Assembly: GCF_013839445.1 (NCBI RefSeq)
Contig: NZ_JACDIT010000007.1
Span: 62,001-126,000, forward strand
Direction of reading: 5' to 3'
Source: Chthonobacter albigriseus
GTDB taxonomy: Bacteria > Pseudomonadota > Alphaproteobacteria > Rhizobiales > Pleomorphomonadaceae
Length of the DNA: 64,000 nt
The notes under the pieces are model-generated. The model had not been told where the DNA came from. It was given only the letters and a program-made list of their open reading frames with translations, and did no database searches. The translations under genes and the position numbers were made by a program. This document shows, piece by piece, positions 1-8,665 of this stretch. Numbering within the stretch: position 1 is the stretch's first letter; each line of letters begins with the position of its first letter.

Positions 1-152
1 GTGTGGACCTGCGCCTTGACGACCCATACGGAGCCGCCGATCTCGCGGGCGCGGTAGGCGGCCTGCTCGGGGCTGTAGGCGAGGCCGCCCTTGGGGATGG
101 GGACGCCGAACTTGGCCAGGATCTCCTTGGCCTGGTATTCATGGATATCCAT
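1..152 (-). CDS. mtkA: Malate--CoA ligase subunit beta (5' end only)
   Basis: Only the first 50 codons lie in the window; the gene runs off the left edge. The protein begins [20 protein letters not shown], the typical start of the ATP-grasp beta subunit of malate-CoA or succinyl-CoA ligases. Sequence alone cannot separate MtkA from SucC. Its position directly after sgaA and mcl on the same strand favours malate-CoA ligase (malate thiokinase), which makes malyl-CoA for cleavage by Mcl in the serine cycle. The start codon lies within a GATATC-containing palindrome. The 124-bp gap to mcl suggests co-transcription. Confidence 0.75.
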   Translation of the reverse strand, partial: MDIHEYQAKEILAKFGVPIPKGGLAYSPEQAAYRAREIGGSVWVVKAQVH

Positions 153-276
153 CGGTCTCTTCCTCTGGGTCTCGTTGGCGGCGGATCCGGCCCGTTGGCG
201 TGGTCCACCCAGTCCCTCCCCCGGTCAGGAGGGGAGGGCGCTCATCCGTTGATCGAGAGGGGCTTCGCCCCCGTCC

Positions 277-1233
277 TCAGGCCGCCTTGGCGGCCTTGCC
301 CTTCGCCTCGATGGCGTCGGCCACCATGACGATGTTCTGCGCCATGCGGGCGGAGGCCGCGTCGATCAGGCGGCCGTCGAGGGAGGCAGCGCCCTTGCCC
401 TGCGCAGCAGCCTCGTCGAGCGCCACGAGCACGCGGCGGGCGCGGTCCACTTCCGCCGGCGGGGGCGAGAAGACGTCGTTGGCAAGTGCGATCTGGGAGG
501 GGTGGATCGCCCACTTGCCTTCGCAACCGAGCACCGCCGCGCGCTTGGCAGCCTTCACGTAGTCCTCAGGCGAGGAGAAGTCGCCGAACGGGCCGTCGAT
601 GGCGCGCAGGCCGTAGGCGCGGCAGGCCGTGACCATGCGGTCGATCGCAGCGTGCCACTGGTCGCCCGGATAGTCCGGGTTGAGGCCGCCGATGACGACG
701 GTGCGCGAGCGGCGCGATGCGGAGAAGTCGGCGACGCCGAAGTGCAGCGCCTCCAGGTTCCGGGCGGCCGCGATCGCCTCCACGTTGGCCATGCCGAGGG
801 TGGTCTCGATCAGGGCTTCGAGGCCGATCTCGTTGGGGATCGACTTGGCCTCGCGGATCTGCGCCACCATGGCCTCGACCATATAGACGTCGCCGGGCAC
901 GCCGACCTTGGGGATCAGGATGGTGTCGAGGAACTCGCCGGCCTGCTCCACCACGTCGACGACGTCGCGGTACATCCAGTGGGTGTCGAGGCCGTTGATG
1001 CGGACCGAGATGGTCTTGCCCTTGGCGCGCCAGGGCATCTCCTTCAGGGCCTTGATGATGTTCTCGCGGGCCTGGACCTTGTCGTTCGGCGCGACGGCGT
1101 CTTCCAGGTCGAGGAAGATGAAGTCGACTTCCGAGTTCAGCGCCTTCTCGAACATCTGCGGGTTGGAGCCCGGCACCGCCAGTTCGGAGCGCTGGACGCG
1201 CGTCTTGACGGGTTTGTACTGGGTGAAGCTCAT
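277..1233 (-). CDS. mcl: L-malyl-CoA / beta-methylmalyl-CoA lyase
   Basis: A 318-residue protein of the HpcH/HpaI-CitE family. It cleaves L-malyl-CoA to acetyl-CoA and glyoxylate, the step that closes the serine cycle. Visible features are the N-terminal RSELAVPGSNPQMFEKA segment, FLDLEDAVAP (acidic metal and substrate site), the conserved VRINGLDT arginine, LIETTLGMANVEAIAA (metal-binding Glu) and GKWAIHPSQIALAN near the C-terminus. The length is normal for Mcl1-type lyases. It lies between sgaA upstream and mtkA downstream on the minus strand. A purine-rich ribosome site (GGAGGAAAT) precedes the ATG. Family assignment is firm; preference for malyl-CoA over methylmalyl-CoA is inferred from context. 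Confidence 0.9.
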   Translation of the reverse strand: MSFTQYKPVKTRVQRSELAVPGSNPQMFEKALNSEVDFIFLDLEDAVAPNDKVQARENIIKALKEMPWRAKGKTISVRINGLDTHWMYRDVVDVVEQAGEFLDTILIPKVGVPGDVYMVEAMVAQIREAKSIPNEIGLEALIETTLGMANVEAIAAARNLEALHFGVADFSASRRSRTVVIGGLNPDYPGDQWHAAIDRMVTACRAYGLRAIDGPFGDFSSPEDYVKAAKRAAVLGCEGKWAIHPSQIALANDVFSPPPAEVDRARRVLVALDEAAAQGKGAASLDGRLIDAASARMAQNIVMVADAIEAKGKAAKAA

Positions 1234-1286
1234 GGATTTCCTCCGGAATTTCTCTGTGGCCGAACCTGCGGCCGGTCCGCTGGTCG

Positions 1287-1320
1287 CCCTTCGCGGCCTC
1301 CCGCGAAGGAGGCCGAAGGG
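1287..1320. other. Strong stem-loop in the sgaA-mcl spacer
   Basis: Arms CGGCCTCC (1294-1301) and GGAGGCCG (1308-1315) flank a CGCGAA loop. The stem is extended by CCCTT (1287-1291) pairing with AAGGG (1316-1320) across a two-base bulge. No T-run follows on either strand, so it is not a classical terminator. It may stabilise or process the sgaA-mcl transcript. Confidence 0.5.
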
Positions 1321-1363
1321 TCTGACGCGGGCAGGGCGGTCGGCTGGATGTCGAATGCGATGC

Positions 1364-1411
1364 CGGGGCGGACGGGGCGGATCCGGGCGTTCCTCGCGCC
1401 CGTCCGCCCCG
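1364..1411. other. 13-bp perfect inverted repeat just after sgaA
   Basis: CGGGGCGGACGGG (1364-1376) is perfectly complementary to 1399-1411, with a 22-nt loop. It begins six bases beyond the sgaA stop codon. There is no T-tract. It is the second strong hairpin in this 183-bp spacer and could protect the upstream mRNA 3' end or attenuate readthrough into mcl. Confidence 0.5.
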
Positions 1412-1416
1412 ATCGA

Positions 1417-2604
1417 TCAGGCCGCCGCCGCGGTGATGTTGCGGCGCGAGCCGTAGTAGGCCTGCGCGGCCGCCACGCCGGAGCCGAACTCGATGTCGGC
1501 GCCGCAGTCGACCAGGGCCATCTCGGCCGCGGCCACCGCGCCGAGCAGCATCAGCTCGTTGGTGGCGCCGAGGTGGCCGATGCGGAACACCTTGCCGGCG
1601 ACCTTGTTGAGGCCGACGCCGAAGGACACGCCGTAGCGGCTGTAGGCCTGGCGGACGACCTGGGCGCTGTCGACGTTCGACGGCACCAGGATCGCCGACA
1701 CCGTGTCGGAGTACCACTTGGGCTCCTTGGCGCAGAGCGTCATGCCCCAGGCCTCGACCGCCTTGCGCACGCCCTCGGCGATGTGGTTGTGGCGGATGAA
1801 GACGTTCTCCAGGCCCTCTTCGAAGAGGAGGTCCAGCGAGCAGCGCAGGCCGCGCAGCAGCGTGGTGGCCGGGGTGTAGGGGAAGTAGCCGTCCTTGTTG
1901 GTGCGCATCATGTCTTCGAAGGAGAAGAAGCAGCGCGGGAACTTGGACGACTTGTGCGCCTCGAGGGCCTTCTGCGACACGCAGATGATGGCCAGACCCG
2001 TCGGCAGCATGAAGCCCTTCTGGGAGCCGGAGACGATGGCGTCGACGCCCCATTCGTCCATGCGGAAGTCGATCGAGGCGACCGAGGACACGCCGTCGAC
2101 GTAGAGCAGGGCCGGGTGGTTGGCGGCGTCGAGCGCCTTGCGCATGCCGGCGATGTCGGAGGTGACGCCCGTGGCGGTCTCGTTCTGGGTGCCGAGCACG
2201 GCCTTGATCTTGTGCTCCTTGTCGGCGGAGAGGATCGCCTCGAACTTTTCGACCGGCACGCCCTCACCCCATTCGACGTCGACCACCTGGGTGTCGAAGC
2301 CGAGGCGCTGGCACATGTCGGCCCAGAGCAGGGAGAACTGGCCGAAGGTGGAGATCAGGACCTTGTCGCCGGGGTTCAGCGTGTTGGTCAGAACCGCTTC
2401 CCAGCCGCCGGTGCCGGACGCCGGGTAGATGAAGGGCTGGCCCGTTTCGGTCTTGAAGACCTTCTTCAGGTCGGCGAACAGCGGCAGCGTCAGCTTCGGG
2501 AAGTCCGGAGCACGCATATCCTCCATCGGAAGGTTCATCGCGCGGCGGACAGGATCCGGGACGTTCGTCGGGCCGGGGATGAAGAGACCGGTATGGTAGC
2601 GCAT
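1417..2604 (-). CDS. sgaA: Serine--glyoxylate aminotransferase
   Basis: A 395-residue class-V PLP-dependent aminotransferase. It converts serine plus glyoxylate to hydroxypyruvate plus glycine, linking the assimilatory arms of the serine cycle. Visible are the start MRYHTGLFIPGPTNVPDPVR, the YPASGTGGWEAVLTN cofactor loop, and the PLP lysine in SGSQKGFMLPTG. I chose the ATG at 2604 because GAGGAG sits six bases upstream; an in-frame start nine codons earlier lacks such a site. First gene of a minus-strand run with mcl and mtkA. The order differs from the Methylobacterium cluster, where hpr, mtdA and fch follow sga (from general knowledge). Confidence 0.92.
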   Translation of the reverse strand: MRYHTGLFIPGPTNVPDPVRRAMNLPMEDMRAPDFPKLTLPLFADLKKVFKTETGQPFIYPASGTGGWEAVLTNTLNPGDKVLISTFGQFSLLWADMCQRLGFDTQVVDVEWGEGVPVEKFEAILSADKEHKIKAVLGTQNETATGVTSDIAGMRKALDAANHPALLYVDGVSSVASIDFRMDEWGVDAIVSGSQKGFMLPTGLAIICVSQKALEAHKSSKFPRCFFSFEDMMRTNKDGYFPYTPATTLLRGLRCSLDLLFEEGLENVFIRHNHIAEGVRKAVEAWGMTLCAKEPKWYSDTVSAILVPSNVDSAQVVRQAYSRYGVSFGVGLNKVAGKVFRIGHLGATNELMLLGAVAAAEMALVDCGADIEFGSGVAAAQAYYGSRRNITAAAA

Positions 2605-3103
2605 CGTGCTCCTCGAAAGGTCGGCGGCCACGCGGGCCGCGGGTTGTCGGCCAAACCTCGCCCGTTCGGTGTCACGCTGTTTTTTGCGCGACGCCGTTCA
2701 TGGGGATGCGAGATCGGGTTCCTCCTGGGGCTGAAGGTGCGCGGGTATCGTCCTCGTGAACAGCACGAATTTCTTCACGGGGGCGCTAAGAAAACTGAAG
2801 GTGCAGTGCAACAAAATCCCGCCGACGCCAGACGGACGCCGCAGAACAGCGCTTATCATCCGATCTGAACGATTAACTGCGGTGAACCTAATACTGCCCA
2901 TAGGCGCTGCCTATGATGTTTTCTCTTCACTGCGACAGCCGACCGCAGGACCAATCGCCGATCGACCCACGCGCGGAGCGGACTGGGCGAGCGGACGCGG
3001 GCAGGAACAGGGTGAAACAGTGTGATCTCGATCATATTGCCGGCTGCAGCCATGGGTTAGAACCTGGGCCTTGCGCACATTGAATGGCGCGGAGGCGGAC
3101 GGC
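2605..3103. other. Divergent intergenic region between sgaA and the ABC exporter
   Basis: About 500 bp with no convincing gene. It should hold the promoters for the minus-strand serine-cycle genes and for the plus-strand exporter. The part near 2770-2930 is less GC-rich than its surroundings. I could not pick a confident -35/-10 pair or operator. Short open frames here lack ribosome sites and protein-like composition. Confidence 0.5.
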
Positions 3104-4111
3104 ATGCGTCGCACCACGGTCGTGATCCTGATCCTGATTCTCCTGGCAGCCGCCGGCGCGGCAGGCTGGATCTACTCCCGGCCACTTACGGTCACCACAC
3201 AGCTGGCCCGCCACGGCGACGCGGCGGAGCTCGTCTACGCCACGGGCGTGGTGGAGCCGAAACGCTGGGCCAAGGTGACCAGCCTGGTCCGCGAGCGGAT
3301 CATGGAGGTCTGCGACTGCGAGGGCGAGACGGTCCAGGCAGGGCATCTCCTGGTGCGGCTCGACGACAGTGAGACGCGCGCCAACATGCGCCAGCTGGAA
3401 GCCCGGCGGATGCTGGCCAACACCGAGCTCGCGCGCGCCGCCGACCTCCTGGAGCGCAGCGTCGGCAGCCGGCAGACATGGGAGCGCGCCAACGCGGAAC
3501 TCGCCCAGATCGAGGCCTCGCTCGCGGCCATGCTGGAGCAGGCCAACGACCACCTGATCACCGCTCCGATCGCTGGCCAGGTGCTGCGGCTCGACGCGTC
3601 CGTCGGCGAGATCGCCGATCCCGGCGAGGCGCTCGCCTGGGTCGGCAGCGCCCGGCCGCTCGAGGTGGTCGCCGACGTCAACGAGGAGGACATCCCTCGC
3701 ATCGCGACCGGGCAGAAGGTCCTGCTGAGGTCCGACGCCTTCCCGGGCCAGGTGCTGACGGGCTCCGTCGGCCTGATCACGCCGAAGGGCGACCCGGTCG
3801 CCAAGACATATCGGGTCCGGCTGTCGCTGCCCGATGACACGCCGCTCTTCATCGGCATGTCGGTGGATGCAAACGTCGTGGTCAGGGAGGTGAAGAACAC
3901 GATCGTGGTCCCCTCGGCCGCTCTCTCCGGCAATACCGTCTTCGTCGTCCAGGGGGGCGAGGCCCGGTCTGTGTCCGTCGAGGTGGGGATCCGCGGACTG
4001 GAGACCACGGAGATCGTGTCCGGCCTCAAGGGCGACGAGACCGTCGTTTCGCCGCTGCCAGAGGACCTGACGGACGGTGCGAAGGTTGTGGCCACGGAGG
4101 GCGGCTCGTGA
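3104..4111 (+). CDS. Periplasmic adaptor (HlyD/MacA family) of an ABC exporter
   Basis: A 335-residue membrane-fusion protein. One N-terminal membrane anchor (about residues 5-23) precedes a biotinyl-lipoyl-like half (VCDCEGETVQAGHLLVRLDD), a short helical hairpin rich in ARR/ELARA repeats, a second lipoyl half (ITAPIAGQVLRLDASVGE) and a beta-barrel domain. The ATG at 3104 is chosen because GGAGG lies eight bases upstream. Its stop overlaps the GTG of the permease by four bases, so the three genes form one translationally coupled operon. It probably links the inner-membrane permease to an outer-membrane channel or lipoprotein carrier. The substrate is unknown. Confidence 0.85.
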   Translation: MRRTTVVILILILLAAAGAAGWIYSRPLTVTTQLARHGDAAELVYATGVVEPKRWAKVTSLVRERIMEVCDCEGETVQAGHLLVRLDDSETRANMRQLEARRMLANTELARAADLLERSVGSRQTWERANAELAQIEASLAAMLEQANDHLITAPIAGQVLRLDASVGEIADPGEALAWVGSARPLEVVADVNEEDIPRIATGQKVLLRSDAFPGQVLTGSVGLITPKGDPVAKTYRVRLSLPDDTPLFIGMSVDANVVVREVKNTIVVPSAALSGNTVFVVQGGEARSVSVEVGIRGLETTEIVSGLKGDETVVSPLPEDLTDGAKVVATEGGS

Positions 4112-5349
4112 TCCGGCTGCTCCTCGATCTCGCCCTCACGCACATCGCCGGTCGCGGCCGGCAGACGGTGGTGTCCGTCCTCGGTGTTGCCCTCGGCGTC
4201 GGCTTCTCGATCGCGATGGCGGCGCTGATGCAGGGTAGCCAGAACGACCTGATCGAGACGCTGGTGGAGGAGTATCCGCACGTGTCGATCAGCGTCGACA
4301 CCCGCAATCCGCGCCCGCAGCCGGGCGACGAAGCCTATGACGCGACGGCCTACGCCGGCCTGCGGCCGCGCGAGGACCGTCGCGGGATCCTCAACCCGGG
4401 CGCGGTGGAGGCGTCGCTGGAAAGCTGGATCCCGGGGCGCCTGGCCGGCACCTTCGGGCTGCAGGCCACCGCAAGGCTTGGCGGCAACGACGTCGGAGTG
4501 TCGGTGGTCGGCATCGATCCGGACGGCTACGATGAGGTTTCCACGCTTGGCGAAAACATGGTGCTCGGCCGGCTGGCGGACCTGAAGGCGACAGCCTCGC
4601 GTATCGTGATCGGCGACGGCGTGGCCGAGAAACTCGGCGCGCAGATCGGGTCCAACGTGACGATCTCGTCATCGCTCGGCATCTCGCGGGTGTTCAAGGT
4701 GGTCGGCATGTTCAACGCGGGTGTCGCGGCAGAGGACGACGTGCTCGTCTACATGCTGCTGAAGAACGCACAGACGCTGGCCGAGCAGCCGTCCGCCATC
4801 AACGACATCCGCCTGTCGCTCGACGACCCCTATGCGGCCGACGCCGTGGCGAACCGCGTGGAGAAGACGCTCGGGCTCGACGCCAAGTCCTGGCAGGAGT
4901 CCAACCAGTCGCTGCTGGAGGCCATCTTCATCCGCAACGTCATCATGTACACGGTGGTCGGCGCAATCCTGCTCGTCGCAGGGTTCGGCATCTTCAACAT
5001 CGTCTCCACCATCACCCATGAGAAAGCGCGCGACATCGCCATCCTGAAGTCGCTCGGCTTCAAGGCCGCGGACATGCGCCGGCTGTTCCTGGTGGAGGGC
5101 ATGGCGATGGGGGCAGCCGGCTCGGTGCTGGGCTGGATCCTCGGTTTCGGACTGTCCAAGCTGCTTGCCACCATCCGTTTCGAGGTGAGGGCGGAGGTGG
5201 AGATGACGCACCTGCCGGTCGACATCGACTGGCGGCACTATCTCATCGCGGCGCTGTTCGCGCTGATCTCCGCGGGGATCGCCGGCTATCTCCCGGCCCG
5301 CAAGGCGGCGTCGCTGAACCCGGTCGACATCATCCGAGGGGCGACATGA
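4108..5349 (+). CDS. ABC transporter permease, FtsX/MacB-LolC type
   Basis: A 413-residue inner-membrane protein with the MacB/LolC layout: one N-terminal membrane helix (about 18-43, VVSVLGVALGVGFSIAMAAL), a large periplasmic MacB_PCD-like domain, and a C-terminal FtsX domain with three helices. The FtsX part carries the typical EKARDIAILKSLGFKAADMRRLFLVEG coupling segment. A GTG start overlaps the adaptor stop (GTGA), and its own stop overlaps the ATPase ATG (ATGA). This family moves substrates from the outer leaflet or periplasm by mechanotransmission rather than by classic import. The substrate (lipid, lipoprotein, peptide or drug) cannot be read from sequence. Confidence 0.85.
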   Translation: MIRLLLDLALTHIAGRGRQTVVSVLGVALGVGFSIAMAALMQGSQNDLIETLVEEYPHVSISVDTRNPRPQPGDEAYDATAYAGLRPREDRRGILNPGAVEASLESWIPGRLAGTFGLQATARLGGNDVGVSVVGIDPDGYDEVSTLGENMVLGRLADLKATASRIVIGDGVAEKLGAQIGSNVTISSSLGISRVFKVVGMFNAGVAAEDDVLVYMLLKNAQTLAEQPSAINDIRLSLDDPYAADAVANRVEKTLGLDAKSWQESNQSLLEAIFIRNVIMYTVVGAILLVAGFGIFNIVSTITHEKARDIAILKSLGFKAADMRRLFLVEGMAMGAAGSVLGWILGFGLSKLLATIRFEVRAEVEMTHLPVDIDWRHYLIAALFALISAGIAGYLPARKAASLNPVDIIRGAT

Positions 5350-6074
5350 CCGCTCCCCTGATCAGCGCCCTCCATGTCACCCGCGTGCTGCCGGGCGTGG
5401 TGCCGGTCACGCTGGTGAAGGACGCGACGCTGTCGATCGGGCGGGGCGAGTTCGTCGGCGTCACCGGGCCGTCCGGGTCGGGCAAGTCGTCGCTGCTCTA
5501 CCTGCTTGGTCTGCTCGACCATCCGACATCCGGCGAGATCGCCATCGACGGCAGAACCACCGCCGGCATGACCGACGACGAGCGCGCCGAGATCCGCCTC
5601 GCCACCATCGGCTTCGTGTTCCAGTTCCACTTCCTGCTGCCGGAATTCACCATTCTCGACAACGTGATGATCCCGATGCGGCGGCTCGGACGCCGGAGCG
5701 CTTCGGCGATGCGGGCACGGGGGGAGGAGGTGCTTTCCGCGCTCGGCCTCGGCGATCACATGACGAAGCGGCCGGACCAGCTCTCCGGCGGTCAGCGCCA
5801 GCGGGTGGCGGTGGCGCGGGCGCTCGCCAACGATCCGCCGCTGATCCTGGCCGACGAGCCCACCGGCTCTCTCGACAGCAAGTCGACCGACGCGGTGTTC
5901 AAGATCCTCGACGACATCGTCCGCAAGGACGGACGGACCGTGGTCGCGGTCACGCACGATCTCGACCTCGCCGCGCGCATGCAGCGGCGTATCCACCTGG
6001 TCGACGGCATGATCGTCAGCGACGGCGCGTCGGGAGAACTCGATCAGGACAAGGCGCCGCTTACGCAGAATTGA
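5346..6074 (+). CDS. ABC transporter ATP-binding protein, LolD/MacB type
   Basis: A 242-residue nucleotide-binding subunit. Walker A GPSGSGKSS (about 41-49), the Q-loop in GFVFQFHFLLPEFT, the ABC signature LSGGQRQRVAVARAL, Walker B LILADEPTGSLD and the switch histidine in VAVTHD are all intact. The FQFHFLLPEFT stretch is typical of the LolD branch. It overlaps the permease gene by four bases. With the adaptor and permease it forms a complete tripartite-type exporter; the outer-membrane partner is not encoded nearby. Confidence 0.9.
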   Translation: MTAPLISALHVTRVLPGVVPVTLVKDATLSIGRGEFVGVTGPSGSGKSSLLYLLGLLDHPTSGEIAIDGRTTAGMTDDERAEIRLATIGFVFQFHFLLPEFTILDNVMIPMRRLGRRSASAMRARGEEVLSALGLGDHMTKRPDQLSGGQRQRVAVARALANDPPLILADEPTGSLDSKSTDAVFKILDDIVRKDGRTVVAVTHDLDLAARMQRRIHLVDGMIVSDGASGELDQDKAPLTQN

Positions 6075-6154
6075 AGCAGCCGCGGCCGACACCGCCTCGC
6101 CTTTAACCTCCTCATCGCATATTGGGCTGGAAAGCCTGTCATCCCGAGAGCTTC

Positions 6155-6895
6155 ATGATCGCCGACGTCTCGTTTCTCGCCGCCTTCGTTGCCGGGCTGC
6201 TGTCCTTCGTAAGTCCCTGCGTGCTGCCGCTGGTACCGCCCTATCTCGGCTTCCTGGCGGGCGCCACCATCGAGGAACTCGTCGATACCAGCGAGAGCCG
6301 GCGGGTCGCCCGGCTGCGCGTGGTCACGGTCGCCGCCTGCTTCGTGCTCGGGTTCGCCACGGTGTTCATCACGCTCGGCGCCACGGCGTCGGTGTTCGGG
6401 CAGGTGCTGGCGCGCAACACGCCGTGGCTCGCCACCGTCGCCGGGTTCGTCATCATCTTCATGGGGATGCATTTCCTGGGGCTGTTCCGGCTGCGATTCC
6501 TCTATCGCGAGGCGCGGATCCAGGCGCGGGACCTCAAGGCCGGGCCGATGGGAGCCTACCTGATGGGGCTCGCCTTCGCCTTCGGCTGGACGCCGTGCAT
6601 CGGCCCGATCCTGGCGACGATCCTCGCTGTCGCAGGCTCGCGGGAAACGGTTGGCGACGGGGCGGTGCTGCTGGCGGTGTATTCGGCCGGGCTCGGCGTC
6701 CCGTTCATGGCCGCGTCGCTCTTTGCGGCCCGTTTCATGTCGTTCCTGAAGCGGTTCCGCGCGCAGTTCGACAAGGTCGAGAAGGCGATGGGCGCCGTGC
6801 TCGTCGTCACCGGCATCTTCTTTCTGACCGGGACGATGCAGACCATCTCCTTCTGGCTGCTGGAGACCTTCCCGGTTCTGGCGCGGCTCGGCTGA
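6155..6895 (+). CDS. CcdA-like cytochrome c biogenesis / thiol-disulfide transmembrane protein
   Basis: A 246-residue polytopic membrane protein of the CcdA/DsbD-beta family, which carries reducing equivalents from cytoplasmic thioredoxin across the membrane. The two redox cysteines lie in their conserved settings: SFVSPCVLPLVPPYLGFLAG in helix 1 and AFGWTPCIGPILATILA in helix 4. About six membrane helices are visible. The ATG at 6155 (MIADVSFLAAFVAG) is preferred over an upstream start because family members begin almost directly with helix 1. It is separated from the ABC operon by 80 bp and converges on the DUF808 gene. Confidence 0.88.
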   Translation: MIADVSFLAAFVAGLLSFVSPCVLPLVPPYLGFLAGATIEELVDTSESRRVARLRVVTVAACFVLGFATVFITLGATASVFGQVLARNTPWLATVAGFVIIFMGMHFLGLFRLRFLYREARIQARDLKAGPMGAYLMGLAFAFGWTPCIGPILATILAVAGSRETVGDGAVLLAVYSAGLGVPFMAASLFAARFMSFLKRFRAQFDKVEKAMGAVLVVTGIFFLTGTMQTISFWLLETFPVLARLG

Positions 6896-6912
6896 GCCGA
6901 ACCGCTCACAGA

Positions 6913-7905
6913 TCAGGCCTTCTTGGCAAACAAGCCCCTGACGCCACGCCAGACCGGCGCGATGACGTATTGGATGATCGGGATCAGGATGAATCCGACG
7001 ATCAGGCCGAAGACGCCTGACAGGGCTGCCGTCACCACCCATTCCACGAAGCCCTCGGCTGCCGGCACGGCGTGACCGGCGGCAAGCGCCCAATCGTGGA
7101 CGAAGTGGCCGATCTCGTCGAAGCCATACTCCTCCAGGCCATGGATGATGATGCCGCCGCCAACCCAGATCATCGCCGCGGTGCCGACGACCCCGAGGAT
7201 GGCGAGCAGCACCGGCATCCCCTTGACGAGGGAACGGCCCAGCCCGCGCGACAGCGAGCCGAAGGCCGACTGCGAGCCGTTGCGCGCGAGGGCGACGCCG
7301 GCGTCGTCCGCCTTCACGATCAGCGCCACCGCTCCGTAGACGGCGAGGGTGATGCCGATGCCGACGACGGCGAGGGTGATCGCCTTGGTCCAGAAGCCGC
7401 CTTCGGTGACCGCGGCGAGCGTGATGGCCATGATCTCGGCGGAGAGGATGAAGTCGGTCTTGATCGCACCGGCGATCTTCTGGTCCTCCAAGGTCTCGGC
7501 GGTCAGCGACACCGGCTCCAGGTGCGCCTCGTGCTCGTGCGCGCCATGCGGTGCGATCTTTTCGTAGACCTTTTCCGCGCCCTCGTAGGCCAGATAGGCG
7601 CCACCCAGCATCAGCAGCGGCGTGATGGCCCACGGCGCGAAGAAGCCGAGCGCCAGGGCGGCGGGCAACAGGAAGATCAGCTTGTTCTTCAACGAGCCGA
7701 GCGCGATCTTGCCGACGATGGGCAACTCGCGTTCCGCCGCGAAGCCGGTGACGTAGCGCGGCGTCACCGCCGCGTCGTCGATCACCACGCCGGCGGCCTT
7801 GACCCCCGCCTTGGCCGCCTGTCCCGCGATGTCGTCGATGGAAGCCGCGGCCACCTTGGCGAGGCCCGCGATGTCGTCCAGAAGCGCGATCAGTCCGATG
7901 CTCAC
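6913..7905 (-). CDS. DUF808 (YedI-family) inner-membrane protein
   Basis: A 330-residue membrane protein with the YedI hallmark start MSIGLIALLDDIAGLAKVAA followed by IDDAAVTPRYVTGFAAEREL. Several hydrophobic helices follow (KLIFLLPAALALGFFAPWAI; LLMLGGAYLAYEG), with a C-terminal part rich in glycine and isoleucine helices. The function of the family is not established. A stretch APHGAHEHEAH may bind metal, but this is speculative. It is transcribed convergently with the CcdA-like gene; only 17 bp separate their stops. Confidence 0.85.
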   Translation of the reverse strand: MSIGLIALLDDIAGLAKVAAASIDDIAGQAAKAGVKAAGVVIDDAAVTPRYVTGFAAERELPIVGKIALGSLKNKLIFLLPAALALGFFAPWAITPLLMLGGAYLAYEGAEKVYEKIAPHGAHEHEAHLEPVSLTAETLEDQKIAGAIKTDFILSAEIMAITLAAVTEGGFWTKAITLAVVGIGITLAVYGAVALIVKADDAGVALARNGSQSAFGSLSRGLGRSLVKGMPVLLAILGVVGTAAMIWVGGGIIIHGLEEYGFDEIGHFVHDWALAAGHAVPAAEGFVEWVVTAALSGVFGLIVGFILIPIIQYVIAPVWRGVRGLFAKKA

Positions 7906-8184
7906 GTGACATCCTTCATCTTGGAACCAGGCCGCCCCCGGGGTTGCGAGAGCTTATACGCGGGCGCGGCCATCAGCGCCAAGGGGGCGCGGTGTCACCC
8001 TCTGCCGACAGGCCCGCTCAGATGAACGCAGCGGAAGCTCAGGCGATCCCTTCGCCGGCCTGTCAGCGGGGCCAAAAAAGGTCGATCCTCTGTCGGGCAG
8101 GCGGTGCCGGCCGCGTCCTTGGGGCAGATCGTCGGCGGTATCGCGTTTCAGAGGCCGGCTGATCGGTCCAGGGAGGAACCAACG

Positions 8185-8619
8185 ATGTCCGCATTGCAGA
8201 GCCCGAACCCGGCGCCTACCTCGATGGTGATCGAAGGCGTCACACCCTACCTGCGGCTGCCGGATGCCGCTGCCGCGTCGGCCTTCTACCAGCAGGCGTT
8301 CGGCGCCCGCGAAGTCGCCCGCATCCCGGCCGACGACGGCAAGCGCCTGCTGCACTGCCATCTCCTCGTCAACGACGGCGTGCTGTTCCTGAACGACGCT
8401 TTCCCGGAATACGGCTATCCGCTGGAGCCCTACCAGGGCTTCACGCTGCACCTGCAGGTTCCGGAGCCACGGGTCTGGTGGGCGCGTGCGCTCGACGCCG
8501 GGTGCACCGTGGAGATGGAGATGCGCAAGGAATTCTGGGGCGACCTGTTCGGCCGTGTCCGCGATCCCTATGGCGTGCTCTGGTCGATCGGCGGCCCCGT
8601 GCCGGCAGAAACGGCGTGA
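8185..8619 (+). CDS. VOC (glyoxalase / PhnB-like) family protein
   Basis: A 144-residue protein with the paired beta-alpha-beta modules of the vicinal oxygen chelate fold. Recognisable parts are VTPYLRLPDAAAASAFYQQAFGA at the start, LLVNDGVLFLNDAFPEYG in the middle and GDLFGRVRDPYGVLWSIG at the end. The pattern resembles PhnB-like proteins of unknown substrate rather than true glyoxalase I. GGGAGG eight bases before the ATG at 8185 fixes the start. It is followed after 46 bp by an SRPBCC protein; this pairing is common in rhizobia, often with a sigma factor, but none is seen here. Confidence 0.8.
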   Translation: MSALQSPNPAPTSMVIEGVTPYLRLPDAAAASAFYQQAFGAREVARIPADDGKRLLHCHLLVNDGVLFLNDAFPEYGYPLEPYQGFTLHLQVPEPRVWWARALDAGCTVEMEMRKEFWGDLFGRVRDPYGVLWSIGGPVPAETA

Positions 8620-8665
8620 CCGCGCCTGTCGCGCGTCCTACCATCGCCAGTGAGGAGAGACACCC

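Noticed and set aside
259-271. GGGGC/GCCCC hairpin after mcl as a terminator
   Set aside because: Short stem without a T-run on the minus strand; mtkA follows closely and is probably co-transcribed.
502-2868. A 788-codon open frame antisense to mcl and sgaA
   Set aside because: It lies opposite two well-identified genes. Its composition (His, Arg, Gly, Asp-rich) is that of the antisense frame of GC-rich coding DNA.
2698-2901. A 67-codon minus-strand frame upstream of sgaA
   Set aside because: No ribosome site, no recognisable pattern, and it covers the expected promoter region.
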